64,000 nucleotides of DNA from Leeuwenhoekiella palythoae (GTDB lineage: Bacteria > Bacteroidota > Bacteroidia > Flavobacteriales > Flavobacteriaceae). The stretch is taken from the NCBI RefSeq assembly GCF_900130045.1, contig NZ_FQXT01000001.1, positions 62,001 to 126,000 of the forward strand, read 5' to 3'. A program made the position numbers and the translations under genes. Below the pieces are notes generated by a model, which was not told the DNA's origin, made no database searches, and saw only the letters and a program-made list of their open reading frames with translations. This document shows positions 42,061 through 51,635 of this stretch, piece by piece; position 1 is the stretch's first letter, and every line of letters starts with the position of its first letter.

Positions 42061-44007
42061 ATGATCCAAGTTACTTTGCCAGATGGCAGCGTAAAAGAAT
42101 TTGAAAGCGGAGCAACACCTTTTGATGTTGCAAACAGCATAAGTGCCGGCTTGGCGCGAAATGTTATTTCTGCTAAATACAATAACAAAACGATTGAGAC
42201 CACCACCCCACTTACCGAGGATGGTGCACTTGTTTTGTTTACTTGGAATGATGATGAAGGAAAAAAAGCTTTTTGGCATTCTTCGGCGCATATTTTAGCG
42301 CAAGCTTTAGAAGAATTGTATCCGGGAGTAAAACTTACGATTGGTCCTGCAATTGACAAAGGATTCTACTACGACGTAGATCTTGGTGAAAAATCCCTCA
42401 GCGAGAACGACTTTAAGCAGATTGAAGATAAAATGCTTGAAATCGCTCGCGGAAAACACGAGTTTTCAATGCGCAGTGTTTCTAAAGCAGATGCGCTGGC
42501 AATGTATCAAGAACAGGAAAATCCGTATAAAGTAGAATTGATCGAAAATCTAGAAGATGGTTCGATCACTTTCTGCGATCACGATACCTTTACAGATCTA
42601 TGTCGCGGTGGTCACTTGCCCAATACCGGTTTTGTAAAAGCGGTTAAATTAATGAGCGTTGCCGGAGCGTACTGGAGAGGCGATGAAAACAAGCCGCAAC
42701 TTACCCGAGTTTACGGTATTTCATTTCCGAAGCAAAAAGACTTAAAAGAATACTTAGAATTACTTGAAGAAGCAAAAAAACGCGATCACAGAAAACTAGG
42801 AAAAGAGCTTCAGCTTTTTACTTTTTCACAGAAAGTAGGACAAGGACTGCCATTATGGCTGCCTAAAGGTGCCGCTTTGCGTGAGCGTCTTGAAAATTTC
42901 CTAAAGGCTGCTCAGAAAAAAGCTGGTTATGAGATGGTGGTTTCTCCACATATTGGTCAAAAAGAACTTTATGTGACTTCTGGGCATTATGCGAAGTATG
43001 GAGAAGACAGCTTTCAGCCAATTACGACACCGGCAGAAGGTGAAGAGTTCTTACTGAAGCCTATGAACTGTCCGCATCACTGTGAGATCTATAATGCGAT
43101 GCAGTGGAGTTACCGTGATCTTCCTAAGCGTTATGCTGAATTTGGTACGGTTTACAGATATGAGCAGAGCGGTGAATTGCACGGACTTACACGAGTGCGA
43201 GGGTTTACACAAGATGATGCGCATATTTTCTGTACGCCAGATCAGCTGGATGATGAGTTCATGAAAGTAATTGACCTTGTACTTTATGTATTTGGTTCAC
43301 TAGGTTTTGAAAACTTTACCGCTCAGGTTTCTTTAAGAGACCCTGAGAATAAGGAGAAATATATAGGTACTGATGAGAACTGGGCAAAAGCCGAAAATGC
43401 GATCATTAATGCCGCTAAAGCTAAAGGTTTAAATTATGTCGTAGAGACCGGCGAAGCTGCGTTTTACGGGCCTAAGTTAGACTTTATGGTAAAAGATGCT
43501 TTAGGCCGTAGCTGGCAGTTAGGAACCATTCAGGTAGATTACAATCTTCCTGAACGTTTTGAACTCACCTACAAAGGCAGTGATAATGAAGAACACCGCC
43601 CGGTGATGATTCACAGAGCACCCTTTGGAAGTTTAGAGCGTTTTGTTGCTATTTTGCTTGAGCACACCGGTGGAAATTTCCCACTTTGGTTGATGCCAGA
43701 ACAGGCTACCGTGTTAACACTCAGTGAAAACTATGAGGATTACGCTCAAAAAGTATTAACTTTGCTCGAAAATCATGGCGTACGTGCCACGATAGATGAT
43801 CGTGGAGAGACTATGGGAAGGAAGATTCGCGAAGCAGAAATGCAGAAAATGCCTTTCATGTTAATAATTGGCGAGAAAGAAGCCAATGATGGTACGGTTT
43901 CTGTACGTAAACATGGTGGAGAAGATTTAGGAACGATGACAGTTGCAAAATTTGCTGAACTGATTGATGCTGAAATCTCCAAGACATTGAAAAAATTTGA
44001 AGTTTAA
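42061..44007 (+). CDS. thrS: Threonyl-tRNA synthetase
   Basis: This 648-residue class II synthetase has an N-terminal TGS domain (~residues 1-62), the editing domain (~65-225) with the HSSAHIL and [10 protein letters not shown] motifs, the catalytic core with [14 protein letters not shown] (zinc Cys), the [20 protein letters not shown] motif 3 region and a C-terminal anticodon-binding domain ([27 protein letters not shown]...). It charges tRNA-Thr. The next gene is infC after 16 bp, the common bacterial order. Confidence 0.97.
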   Translation: MIQVTLPDGSVKEFESGATPFDVANSISAGLARNVISAKYNNKTIETTTPLTEDGALVLFTWNDDEGKKAFWHSSAHILAQALEELYPGVKLTIGPAIDKGFYYDVDLGEKSLSENDFKQIEDKMLEIARGKHEFSMRSVSKADALAMYQEQENPYKVELIENLEDGSITFCDHDTFTDLCRGGHLPNTGFVKAVKLMSVAGAYWRGDENKPQLTRVYGISFPKQKDLKEYLELLEEAKKRDHRKLGKELQLFTFSQKVGQGLPLWLPKGAALRERLENFLKAAQKKAGYEMVVSPHIGQKELYVTSGHYAKYGEDSFQPITTPAEGEEFLLKPMNCPHHCEIYNAMQWSYRDLPKRYAEFGTVYRYEQSGELHGLTRVRGFTQDDAHIFCTPDQLDDEFMKVIDLVLYVFGSLGFENFTAQVSLRDPENKEKYIGTDENWAKAENAIINAAKAKGLNYVVETGEAAFYGPKLDFMVKDALGRSWQLGTIQVDYNLPERFELTYKGSDNEEHRPVMIHRAPFGSLERFVAILLEHTGGNFPLWLMPEQATVLTLSENYEDYAQKVLTLLENHGVRATIDDRGETMGRKIREAEMQKMPFMLIIGEKEANDGTVSVRKHGGEDLGTMTVAKFAELIDAEISKTLKKFEV

Positions 44008-44023
44008 TTAAAATTATATAGCC

Positions 44024-44581
44024 ATAGCAATACGTAGAAAAAGATCAAGAGGACCCGCAAGAGTCCAAAAGCAAGACCAACACAATATCAACCAAAAAAT
44101 TCGTGCACGTGAGGTGCGCCTTGTTGGCGATAATGTAGAGATGGATATCTATCCTACCAGCAAAGCACTGGAAATCGCTCAAGAACTGGAATTGGATTTA
44201 GTGGAGATTTCTCCTAACGCCAATCCACCGGTTTGTAAGGTAATGGACTATAAAAAGTTTGTTTACGAGCAAAAGAAGCGTGAAAAGGCAATTAAAGCTA
44301 AAGCTTCTAAAGTGGTCGTAAAGGAAATTAGATTTGGTCCTAACACAGACGATCACGACTACGAGTTTAAAAAGAAACACGCACTCAAGTTCTTAGAAGA
44401 AGGAGCTAAATTAAAAGCGTATGTGTTCTTTAAAGGGCGTTCAATCATCTATAAAGATCAAGGTCAGATTTTATTGCTTCGTTTAGCACAAGATCTTGAA
44501 GAATATGGTAAAGTTGAACAAATGCCAAAATTGGAGGGTAAACGTATGATTATGTTTATGGCTCCTAAGAAAAGTAAATAA
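44024..44581 (+). CDS. infC: Translation initiation factor IF-3, with a non-canonical AUA start
   Basis: The first ATG-type start in this frame is the GTG at 44114, but in-frame upstream codons encode conserved IF-3 N-terminal sequence ([34 protein letters not shown]), bounded by a TAA at 44009-44011. Only Asn, Tyr and Ile codons come before it, so the start must be an AUA (44024, or 44018). IF-3 normally uses a rare start codon (AUU in E. coli) that it itself discriminates against, giving autoregulation. The rest is typical IF-3: [48 protein letters not shown]. About 185 residues. Confidence 0.85.
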   Translation: MAIRRKRSRGPARVQKQDQHNINQKIRAREVRLVGDNVEMDIYPTSKALEIAQELELDLVEISPNANPPVCKVMDYKKFVYEQKKREKAIKAKASKVVVKEIRFGPNTDDHDYEFKKKHALKFLEEGAKLKAYVFFKGRSIIYKDQGQILLLRLAQDLEEYGKVEQMPKLEGKRMIMFMAPKKSK

Positions 44582-44606
44582 AAGTCATTAGACTTTTTAA
44601 AATATA

Positions 44607-44641
44607 AATCCCGACCTTTTTAGAAAGGCCGGGATTGTTTT
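44607..44641 (+). terminator. Terminator/attenuator between infC and rpmI
   Basis: A 13-bp stem with one mismatch, AATCCCGACCTTT (44607-44619) with AAAGGCCGGGATT (44624-44636), 4-nt loop, then GTTTTG. It lies 26 bp after infC and 64 bp before rpmI, so it may limit read-through from infC into rpmI-rplT. Confidence 0.75.
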
Positions 44642-44699
44642 GATTTAAAAAAATCACAACAAACAGTAATAAGCGGAATAATTAAATAAACTAGGAATT

Positions 44700-44897
44700 A
44701 TGCCTAAAATGAAAACAAAAGGCAGTGCTAAAAAGCGTTTTAAGCTTACAGGTACTGGTAAAATCAAAAGAAAGCACGCGTTTAAGAGTCACATCTTGAC
44801 TAAAAAGTCTAAGAAACGTAAGCTAGCGTTAACTCACGACACTTTGGTACACAAAGCTGACGAGAATAATGTGAAAATTATGTTACGTCTTAAATAA
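44700..44897 (+). CDS. rpmI: 50S ribosomal protein L35
   Basis: The 65-residue basic protein starts [32 protein letters not shown] and ends with [13 protein letters not shown]. Length and sequence are the standard L35 pattern. It follows infC after a hairpin (44607-44641) and precedes rplT by 109 bp, the conserved infC-rpmI-rplT order. Confidence 0.97.
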   Translation: MPKMKTKGSAKKRFKLTGTGKIKRKHAFKSHILTKKSKKRKLALTHDTLVHKADENNVKIMLRLK

Positions 44898-45006
44898 GCA
44901 CGTAACCGGTTAAATTATTTTATAAACCCTGGAGTTGGGCAAAACGAAAAAATTAGAGTTTTAAAAGTGGTGCTTGTCACCCGCCTGCTACAAAAACAAT
45001 TAAATT

Positions 45007-45351
45007 ATGCCAAGATCAGTAAATTCAGTTGCTTCTAGAGCCCGAAGAAAAAAGGTAATGAAGCAAGCCAAAGGTTACTTTGGAAGACGTAAAAACGTCT
45101 ACACAGTTGCTAAAAATGCGGTGGAAAAGGCTATGCTTTATGCATACCGTGACCGTCGTCAAAAGAAAAGAAATTTCCGTACGTTATGGATCACTCGTAT
45201 CAATGCGGGTGCTCGTATGCACGGAATGTCTTATTCTCAGTTTATGGGTAAAGTTAAAGCTGCAAACATCGAACTTAACCGTAAGGTACTTGCAGATTTA
45301 GCAATGAATCACCCAGAAGCTTTTGAAGCAATCGTAAATAAAGTAAAATAA
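45007..45351 (+). CDS. rplT: 50S ribosomal protein L20
   Basis: This 114-residue basic protein has [32 protein letters not shown] and the internal [26 protein letters not shown], the L20 signature. L20 binds 23S rRNA early in assembly. Its gene is separated from rpmI by 109 bp that contain short hairpins, for example GGTG-CTTGT-CACC at ~44967-44980. L20 represses its own operon in other phyla. Whether this spacer is an L20-binding site is not shown. A strong terminator follows. Confidence 0.97.
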   Translation: MPRSVNSVASRARRKKVMKQAKGYFGRRKNVYTVAKNAVEKAMLYAYRDRRQKKRNFRTLWITRINAGARMHGMSYSQFMGKVKAANIELNRKVLADLAMNHPEAFEAIVNKVK

Positions 45352-45392
45352 GGCTATAACGCCTAATTAAACAATACTTCCGCTTAGAAATG

Positions 45393-45423
45393 AAAAGCCC
45401 GATCAAATTGATCGGGCTTTTTT
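45393..45423. terminator. Bidirectional terminator after rplT and osmC
   Basis: A 12-bp stem AAAAGCCCGATC (45393-45404) with GATCGGGCTTTT (45410-45421), 5-nt loop, then TT. It ends rplT rightward and the guaA-LysM-OsmC operon leftward (osmC stop 45456). Confidence 0.92.
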
Positions 45424-45455
45424 ATTGATGTTATTTTATAACAAGCTCCACTCAA

Positions 45456-45860
45456 TTACATCCAGTTAAAGATGATTTCCTTTTCCATATCAGGATGTAA
45501 ACTATTTAATACGGGACACGTTCTTGCAGTATTTTCTAGAATTTTTCGATTTTTATCATCAGCCACTCCTTTTAAATTCAGCTTCACTTCTACTCTAGCA
45601 ATTCTACGAGGCTCTGCTTTCATTATTTTAGTCACTTCAGCAGTAGAACCATCTAAATGCACATCTTCCATCTGAGCAGCCTTAATACCCATTACCGTAA
45701 GCATACAGCTTGCTAAAGCAGTCGCTACAGTATCGGTAGGAGAAAAAGCTTCTCCTTTTCCATTATTATCTGTTGGAGCATCGGTGATAAACGTGCTACC
45801 TGATTTAACGTGTTCACATTCGGTACGTAAATTACCCAGATATACTACTTTACTTGTCAT
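45456..45860 (-). CDS. OsmC/Ohr family peroxiredoxin-like protein
   Basis: This 134-residue protein has two conserved Cys in the OsmC positions: SCMLTVMG (around residue 52) and TCPVLNSLHPD (near residue 110). The N-terminal VYLGNLRTECEHVKSGSTFITDAPTDNNGKGEAFSPTDTVATALAS matches OsmC-type proteins. It detoxifies organic hydroperoxides. It starts 3 bp after the LysM lipoprotein stop and ends the leftward operon. Whether Ohr- or OsmC-type cannot be decided. Confidence 0.92.
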   Translation of the reverse strand: MTSKVVYLGNLRTECEHVKSGSTFITDAPTDNNGKGEAFSPTDTVATALASCMLTVMGIKAAQMEDVHLDGSTAEVTKIMKAEPRRIARVEVKLNLKGVADDKNRKILENTARTCPVLNSLHPDMEKEIIFNWM

Positions 45861-45863
45861 GAT

Positions 45864-47840
45864 TTAGTTTTTTAGGTAAGATGAAGATCCTTGATCAGAG
45901 GGGATTTCAACAACGATTTCCTCTAAATTTTCTCCATATTTTAAAATATAAGCTGCAGTATTGAAATAACCCGCCGAAACCGGATCCTGCACATACTTAA
46001 ATTTATTCTCAACGTATTGTGTAATATAACCCGCATCTGCAGCATCATAAAGACTTTCTGCAGCCGCAAGACGCAATATAGTATCAAAAGTAAGATCGTA
46101 ACCGCGCACCGCATAACTGTTGGGAACATATCCGTATTTATCCGCATAAGCTTGAACAAAACCTGCGTGATTTTCGGTATAGCTACGCGCTACAGAAGGG
46201 AAATGAAAATTAAGACGCATTAAGGTAATGTTTGAAATATCATCACTCTGATATGCTGAACCTTTGTCTGTAGTCAATAAAGTGATTTTTTTACTTGCCG
46301 CTTGCGTACTCAGGCTTGTAGTTACACTACTGATTAACGCAATATCATTACTTTCTAAAATCACCCAGTTATCTATAGTTTCTGAAAGTTTAGAGGTAAG
46401 ATTACTCGCTCTTAAATAGTAGCCGCTATCTGAAGACTCCGGAAAAACCACTTTAGCGCTTGGATATAAATCTAGAAGTTTCGACTTAATACCTGTGTTT
46501 TTAGAATCTGCAATAACAATTATATTTTTACCTTTTCCTTCCTGCTTAATGTAACGCAGCATTTGCTCTCTCAAAATCTCATCATCGGGACGCGATTGAA
46601 ACATATTAGAGCGCATACTTACATTAGGCACGATTGGAGAAACCACCGGTATGGCTCGATCTCTTAATAACTGACTTGCTTTTTCGACATTAGACGTAAG
46701 CAACGGACCAATAACAGCATTCATTTTATTAAAATCTCCATTATTGATGAGTTGCTCAATTTTGCGATCATTACCTGCTTTACCATCTCCTCTCGAATAT
46801 TGCGTATCAAACACATATAAATTCGAAGAAATACCCAAAGCTTTTGCCGAATCAATAGCCATTAATGCCCCGCTATAAAAGTCAAGAGCAATATTCATTA
46901 CCCGATCATTTTTAAGTACTTTTTTTCGAACATCACCGGTATCTACAACTGTTTTGCCAAGATTAAAAGGCAACATCACGGCTATATTCTTGGTTGATCT
47001 GTTAGTTAAATTATCCGCTAAACGTGTAGCCTCGCCGGTAACGTCTAGAGCAGTATTACTAAGTTTTTCCTTCGGAAGCTTTAAAATCATTCCGCTTTTA
47101 AGTCCGTCGTTTAAAGAAGGATTTAAAGCGATCAATTCATCTTCGGTCATATCCCAACGTTGGGTAAGTCGAAAAAAGTTTTCCTTGGGTTTAACCTCAT
47201 AAAAACCATACTTACTCTCTTCAAGCACCGCATCTTTAGCATATGATTTATCCGGAACATTCAAAATAGTTCCTATTTGCAAACCTTCTTTAATTTCTGG
47301 GTTCATTTGTTCCAATTCAGCAATGGTAATACCGTACATAGAAGCAAGACCGTATTTAGTCTCTTTAGGCTTTACAATATGCTTTCTGTTTGTTACCGCT
47401 GGTTTAGCAGAATCGTCTTCTGCTACAGCTTCAGTAGTATTAGGAATTTTTACCGTTTCGCCTCTTCTCAACTCTGCGCTGTAAAGATGCTTGTTATACC
47501 GTTTGATCTCTGACTCAGCCACATCATACTTTTTAGACAGCTTGTACAATGTCTCGCCTTTAGCCACCGTGTGCAGTATAAACTTTCCGTCTGCAGAAAT
47601 TTCTGATCCGCCGGGTGCTGACTCGCCTCCCGGTAAAATCAAGACCAGACCAGGATACAATTTGCTTTTAGCTTCAGGATTCAGTCTGTAAATTTCATAA
47701 ACCGTAACGTTGTATTTGTTAGCAATACTAGATACTGTTTCACCTTCCCGCACTTGATGACTTGCATATTTTTGCTGCCCAATACTCGAGCAACTGAACA
47801 CTACAAAAATGACTACGAAAAGAATTGATATGTTTTTCAT
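45864..47840 (-). CDS. LysM peptidoglycan-binding lipoprotein with a periplasmic-binding-protein domain
   Basis: The 658-residue protein has a lipobox (VFSCSS, Cys at residue ~17). Four LysM modules follow at ~residues 26-70, 89-131, 153-192 and 215-255 (repeats such as HQVREGETVSSIANKYNVTVYEIYRLNP and HTVAKGETLYKLSKKYDVAESEIKRYN). Next is a type I periplasmic binding (receptor-family) domain at ~280-650 (NIAVMLPFNLGKTV... then KMNAVIGPLLTSNVEKASQLL and IPVVSPIV). This architecture anchors a sensor- or carrier-like domain to peptidoglycan and is typical of Bacteroidota beside guaA. It lies in the leftward operon between guaA and osmC. Ligand unknown. Confidence 0.85.
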   Translation of the reverse strand: MKNISILFVVIFVVFSCSSIGQQKYASHQVREGETVSSIANKYNVTVYEIYRLNPEAKSKLYPGLVLILPGGESAPGGSEISADGKFILHTVAKGETLYKLSKKYDVAESEIKRYNKHLYSAELRRGETVKIPNTTEAVAEDDSAKPAVTNRKHIVKPKETKYGLASMYGITIAELEQMNPEIKEGLQIGTILNVPDKSYAKDAVLEESKYGFYEVKPKENFFRLTQRWDMTEDELIALNPSLNDGLKSGMILKLPKEKLSNTALDVTGEATRLADNLTNRSTKNIAVMLPFNLGKTVVDTGDVRKKVLKNDRVMNIALDFYSGALMAIDSAKALGISSNLYVFDTQYSRGDGKAGNDRKIEQLINNGDFNKMNAVIGPLLTSNVEKASQLLRDRAIPVVSPIVPNVSMRSNMFQSRPDDEILREQMLRYIKQEGKGKNIIVIADSKNTGIKSKLLDLYPSAKVVFPESSDSGYYLRASNLTSKLSETIDNWVILESNDIALISSVTTSLSTQAASKKITLLTTDKGSAYQSDDISNITLMRLNFHFPSVARSYTENHAGFVQAYADKYGYVPNSYAVRGYDLTFDTILRLAAAESLYDAADAGYITQYVENKFKYVQDPVSAGYFNTAAYILKYGENLEEIVVEIPSDQGSSSYLKN

Positions 47841-47858
47841 TGTGTTTATTTTTTACAC

Positions 47859-47886
47859 CAATACCTCATAAAATTATGAGGTATTG
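47859..47886. repeat. Perfect inverted repeat in the guaA-LysM spacer
   Basis: An 11-bp perfect stem, CAATACCTCAT (47859-47869) with ATGAGGTATTG (47876-47886), separated by AAAATT. It lies 34 bp after the guaA stop and 18 bp before the LysM lipoprotein start. No U-run follows, so it is not a standard terminator. It may be an mRNA hairpin or an operator. Confidence 0.65.
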
Positions 47887-47920
47887 CCATATAAATGAGT
47901 TTTAAACGCTGTTAAATCTT

Positions 47921-49453
47921 CTATTCCCACTCAATCGTGGCGGGTGGTTTAGAACTGATGTCATAGACTACTCTATTAACGCCTTTAACCTTATTTATTA
48001 TATCATTTGAAACTTTTTGAAGAAAATTATAAGGCAGGTTTACCCAATCTGCGGTCATCCCATCTGTGCTTTCTACAGCACGCAAGGCAACACATTTTTC
48101 ATAGGTACGCTCGTCTCCCATCACTCCAACCGAATCTACAGGCAGCAACATAGCACCAGCTTGCCATACCTGATCATATAATCCCCAATCACGTAATCCG
48201 TTTATGAATATAGCATCAACCTCTTGAAGAATACGTACTTTCTCTTGTGTAATATCCCCAAGAATCCTAATGGCAAGGCCAGGTCCAGGGAATGGATGCC
48301 TTCCTAATAAAGTAGGGTTCATATCCATACTTGCACCCACTCGACGAACTTCATCTTTAAAAAGCATTCGCAAAGGCTCCACCACTTTAAGCTTCATAAA
48401 ATCTGGTAGACCGCCTACATTATGATGCGACTTTATTGTTGCCGAAGGCCCTCCGGTAGCAGAAACAGACTCGATCACATCAGGGTAGATCGTACCCTGA
48501 GCCAGCCATTTTGCATCCTCAACCATATGCGCTTCATCATCAAAAACTTCGATGAATACACGACCGATGGTTTTACGCTTCTCTTCAGGATCACTCTTAC
48601 CCGCTAATGCACTTAAAAAACGATCAGAAGCATCAACGCCTTTTACATTCAACCCCATGCCTTCATATTGTTGCAATACGTCATGGAATTCATTCTTTCT
48701 TAGCAGTCCGTTATTTACAAAAATACAGTGCAGGTTTTTACCAATCGCTTTGTGCAAAAGCATTGCTGCAACTGAACTATCTACTCCGCCAGACAAGCCT
48801 AAAATTACTTTATCTGAACCTACCTTTTTCTTTAATTGCGCTACGGTGCTTTCAACAAAGCTATCGGGAGTCCAGGTTTGTTCAACCTTAGCAATATTGA
48901 TCAAGAAATTCTCTAAAATCTTTTTACCGTCTGTAGAGTGATATACTTCTGGGTGAAATTGAATTGCGTAGGTCTCTTCTCCTCCTATTCTGTAAGCCGC
49001 ATTTTCTACATCGTGCGTACTTGCAAGTCTCACCGAACCTTCAGGCAAAGCTTTAATCGTATCACTGTGGCTCATCCAAACTTGGCTTCCTACTTCTACA
49101 CCTTCAAAAAACGCTTCATCCTCTTTAATCATAGAAAGATTAGCTCTACCGTATTCTCTGGTATTGGACTGCCCCACTTCACCACCGTGAAAATGCGCCA
49201 AATATTGCGCTCCATAACATACCCCAAGCAAAGGCTTTTTCCCTCTAATTTGAGATAAATCAGGGTGCGGAGCATCTTCTGCTCTAACTGATGATGGAGA
49301 GCCTGATAAAATCACAGCTTTATAGCTGCTTAAATCATCAGGTAAATTGTTAAATGGTTTGATCTCGCAGAAGATATTGAGTTCCCGTATACGTCTGGCG
49401 ATTAACTGGGTATACTGCGATCCGAAATCTAGAATGAGTACGTTATTTTGCAT
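47921..49453 (-). CDS. guaA: GMP synthase (glutamine-hydrolysing)
   Basis: The protein has about 510 residues. The N-terminal class I glutaminase has nucleophile Cys in [12 protein letters not shown] and the His-Glu pair in FHPEVYHS. The ATP-pyrophosphatase domain has the P-loop [15 protein letters not shown]. The C-terminal dimerisation domain has [14 protein letters not shown] and the end PPATIEWE. It converts XMP to GMP. The start is the ATG at 49453 ([14 protein letters not shown]); the frame is open five codons further upstream. It is first in the guaA-LysM-osmC operon. GuaB lies separately at 58728. Confidence 0.97.
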   Translation of the reverse strand: MQNNVLILDFGSQYTQLIARRIRELNIFCEIKPFNNLPDDLSSYKAVILSGSPSSVRAEDAPHPDLSQIRGKKPLLGVCYGAQYLAHFHGGEVGQSNTREYGRANLSMIKEDEAFFEGVEVGSQVWMSHSDTIKALPEGSVRLASTHDVENAAYRIGGEETYAIQFHPEVYHSTDGKKILENFLINIAKVEQTWTPDSFVESTVAQLKKKVGSDKVILGLSGGVDSSVAAMLLHKAIGKNLHCIFVNNGLLRKNEFHDVLQQYEGMGLNVKGVDASDRFLSALAGKSDPEEKRKTIGRVFIEVFDDEAHMVEDAKWLAQGTIYPDVIESVSATGGPSATIKSHHNVGGLPDFMKLKVVEPLRMLFKDEVRRVGASMDMNPTLLGRHPFPGPGLAIRILGDITQEKVRILQEVDAIFINGLRDWGLYDQVWQAGAMLLPVDSVGVMGDERTYEKCVALRAVESTDGMTADWVNLPYNFLQKVSNDIINKVKGVNRVVYDISSKPPATIEWE

Positions 49454-49799
49454 AAACAAAAATAGCATTTCTATCTATTTTCAAAACATCAAAACCTAAG
49501 GTTCTTTTACACAATTTAGTCAACAATCTTCCGGCTATATTAGCTACTTGAAATTCAATTTTTTAGCATAATCTCAATTTCTTTTTGTAGGTAGACTATC
49601 AAAGCTATTCTATCGATAAATAACTTTTGCACTGTCTTTTTAAACGGTTAAATCTTACAGAAAATCATCTTATCATTATTATATTATCACTATTTAACGT
49701 TTTTTAAGAATTTAAACGTATTAGTTCTTCAGTTATCTTGGAAAAATAGAATTATTGCTTAAAAATATAATTAAAAACAATATTATCTTATTTAATCTT
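49454..49799. other. AT-rich spacer between guaA and the XRE/S24 gene
   Basis: About 345 bp with no open frame of coding character. It contains a minus-strand TAGCTTTG (reverse complement of CAAAGCTA, 49600-49607) that could be a -7 box for guaA with a leader near 140 nt. I see no purine-riboswitch-type conserved sequence. Runs of TTATTATATTATC and AAACAATATTATC make it very AT-rich near the XRE promoter. Confidence 0.5.
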
Positions 49800-49807
49800 T
49801 ATATTTG
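49800..49807 (+). promoter_or_regulatory. -7 box TATATTTG for the XRE/S24 regulator
   Basis: A perfect TAnnTTTG match 33 bp upstream of the ATG at 49841. Predicted transcript start near 49814. Confidence 0.6.
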
Positions 49808-49840
49808 AAGAAATTAGATGTTCCCTAAACCTAATCTAAA

Positions 49841-50575
49841 ATGTCAGTATCAAAACAACTTAAATCCCTCAGGGAAGGTGCTTCGCTTTCACAAAAGAAA
49901 GTAGCCGAAGAACTCGGCATCACTCAGGGCGCCTATTCTTTAATTGAAAACGGTCAGAATTCAATCACGACCGAACACTTGCTCACGCTTAGTAAATTGT
50001 ACAGTGTTCCTACAGATCGCATTTTAAAAGGTTCTCATAATTCTATTATGATGAACTCAACAAATGGATTTGTACCATTAATTAATGTGGAAGCTCGAGC
50101 AGGTTTTATTGAAAACCGTGATAATGAACAATGGATGTCAACCTTAGACATGTTTAAACTGCCGGGCTACGAACCTTCAAAAGATCAAAAACTTTTTGAA
50201 GTTGAAGGTGACAGTATGATGCCTACCCTAATGCACGGTGATATTCTTATTACACAACATACAGATGATCTAAACGAAATTTTAGACGGTTCTGTAGCGG
50301 TAATTGTAACTGCAAAATCGGTTTTAACCAAACGTATAAAAAAAGATTTACCTAACGATGCCATAATATTGATAAGCGATAACAGCAAGTACGAAAGTGT
50401 AAGCTATAACCTTAAAAATATTCTTGAAATATTAGTAGTCAGAGGTAAAATCACCAGCTCGTTAAATGTTGTGGATATGGATGCCAATAAACGTGTGCAG
50501 CATTTAGAAAGTCAGGTTGACAAGCTTCAAAGTGATATGAGCAAACTCATTGAAAAAATCAATAAACTAGTTTAA
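49841..50575 (+). CDS. XRE-family regulator with LexA-like S24 autoprotease domain
   Basis: The 244-residue protein has an XRE helix-turn-helix at residues 6-62 (LKSLREGASLSQKKVAEELGITQGAYSLIENGQ). A putative Ala87-Gly88 cleavage site (VEARAGF) follows. The S24 protease domain has S125 in VEGDSMMPTL and K164 in VLTKRIKK, the LexA/CI dyad. A C-terminal coiled coil (~residues 212-244) has heptad spacing HLESQVDKLQSDMSKLIEKINKL. It resembles phage-type repressors, but no phage genes are nearby, so a stand-alone stress regulator is more likely. A terminator follows. Confidence 0.87.
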   Translation: MSVSKQLKSLREGASLSQKKVAEELGITQGAYSLIENGQNSITTEHLLTLSKLYSVPTDRILKGSHNSIMMNSTNGFVPLINVEARAGFIENRDNEQWMSTLDMFKLPGYEPSKDQKLFEVEGDSMMPTLMHGDILITQHTDDLNEILDGSVAVIVTAKSVLTKRIKKDLPNDAIILISDNSKYESVSYNLKNILEILVVRGKITSSLNVVDMDANKRVQHLESQVDKLQSDMSKLIEKINKLV

Positions 50576-50597
50576 GCGCTACTAAATTATAACCAAT

Positions 50598-50628
50598 AAA
50601 AAAAACCGGCAATTAGCCGGTTTTTTTT
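50598..50628. terminator. Bidirectional terminator, XRE gene and lipoprotein gene
   Basis: A stem AAACCGGC with GCCGGTTT (core 50603-50610 and 50616-50623, loop AATTA 50611-50615), flanked by A-run and T-run so it works on both strands. It lies 22 bp after the XRE stop and 21 bp from the lipoprotein stop. Confidence 0.9.
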
Positions 50629-50649
50629 TATTTTAAGATAATCACAGAA

Positions 50650-51537
50650 TTAATCACGTGTCACACGACCTACCGGAAACGATGCTGTGTTTATTTGCAT
50701 TGTATTCGTTACACTAGATCCTGCTTCCTGCGTCACAGTACCTACAAGAGGACGCAATACAAATGGACTGATAGAAGAAGAGCTGCTGGTGTTGTCAAAA
50801 ATAGGCTGAATTGTAATAAATACTTGCTTCCCTACTAGGTTAGGCAATGTATTTACCCCATATGCACTCAACACATTTTCATTGATGAAATCCTCACCAG
50901 GAAAATCCGGTGCAGGGTTTATGTTTAAACTGAAAGGATCTGATTCATCAGCATTGTTCACGTTAGTAAATCTTCCAGTAGAAAGATCCACGTCACCACT
51001 AGCCCCCGGAACGGTTACCCAGCCTTCGTATTTCCATCCTGCCGGTAAAGTAGGTAATTTTAATCCCGGTTGTCCTGTTGCTGGTACATACCAATATAAC
51101 CCGCTATTTTCATTAGTGCTCACATTATCTGTAGGCGTTTGAAGCACAAACTGACCAGACGCGCTGGTATACGAACCAAAATTCTGAGAAACATCAACCG
51201 TAGCTGCATTCCCTACAAAATCTCCACTCAACAAAATAGACTGACTAATTTCAGTGCTGGAATCATTGCCCGGTTCTACGCTTAACAAAAATTGCGTAGC
51301 ACCCTCAACGTCTCCGGTAAGTGCTTCAAAACTCTTTGGAAAATTTACATCAGTAAATCTACCTAGTGAAATCACTTCGGCACCATTAGAGATCCAAGCC
51401 TGGTATTCAGCACCATTTTCTAAGCGCTCAAGACCAGAAATATCAATAGTTACCGTTGATCTTGCTACGGTATCATCACCTGAGCAAGAAGCGAATATCG
51501 CTAAAACTGCAAGTAGTAAAAGGTTTATTTTTTTCAT
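50650..51537 (-). CDS. Lipoprotein with two RskA-C-like modules
   Basis: The 295-residue protein has a lipobox (IFASCSG). Two segments resemble each other: about residues 30-110 (LERLENGAEYQAWISNGAEVISLGRFTDVNF) and 160-230 (LPAGWKYEGWVTVPGASGDVDLSTGRFTNV). Both have the LxxG-x-YxxW-x-SxGxFT pattern of the C-terminal (extracytoplasmic) domain of anti-sigma-K factor RskA, here without any membrane or sigma-binding part. A surface-exposed, sensor-like or adhesin-like role is plausible but unproven. Alone between two terminators, so it is a single-gene unit. Confidence 0.65.
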   Translation of the reverse strand: MKKINLLLLAVLAIFASCSGDDTVARSTVTIDISGLERLENGAEYQAWISNGAEVISLGRFTDVNFPKSFEALTGDVEGATQFLLSVEPGNDSSTEISQSILLSGDFVGNAATVDVSQNFGSYTSASGQFVLQTPTDNVSTNENSGLYWYVPATGQPGLKLPTLPAGWKYEGWVTVPGASGDVDLSTGRFTNVNNADESDPFSLNINPAPDFPGEDFINENVLSAYGVNTLPNLVGKQVFITIQPIFDNTSSSSSISPFVLRPLVGTVTQEAGSSVTNTMQINTASFPVGRVTRD

Positions 51538-51635
51538 AAGAATTCTTTTAGTTTAAGTTGTTTCTGAAATGTAAAACGATGTTCTGTTTAAAAAATTTCA
51601 TTTGCTTCAGACAATCATTTCCGCAAATAAAGGGA

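Noticed and set aside
49457-49464. Minus-strand TATTTTTG as the guaA promoter
   Set aside because: It lies only 3 bp upstream of the guaA ATG, too close for transcription to start before the start codon.
49454-49840. Purine riboswitch upstream of guaA
   Set aside because: I could not find the conserved core or paired helices of a purine riboswitch in the spacer; the guaB leader (about 17 nt) is too short for one as well.
49841-50575. Prophage suggested by a CI/LexA-like repressor
   Set aside because: No integrase, phage structural genes or att-like repeats are found on either side; neighbours are guaA and core genes.
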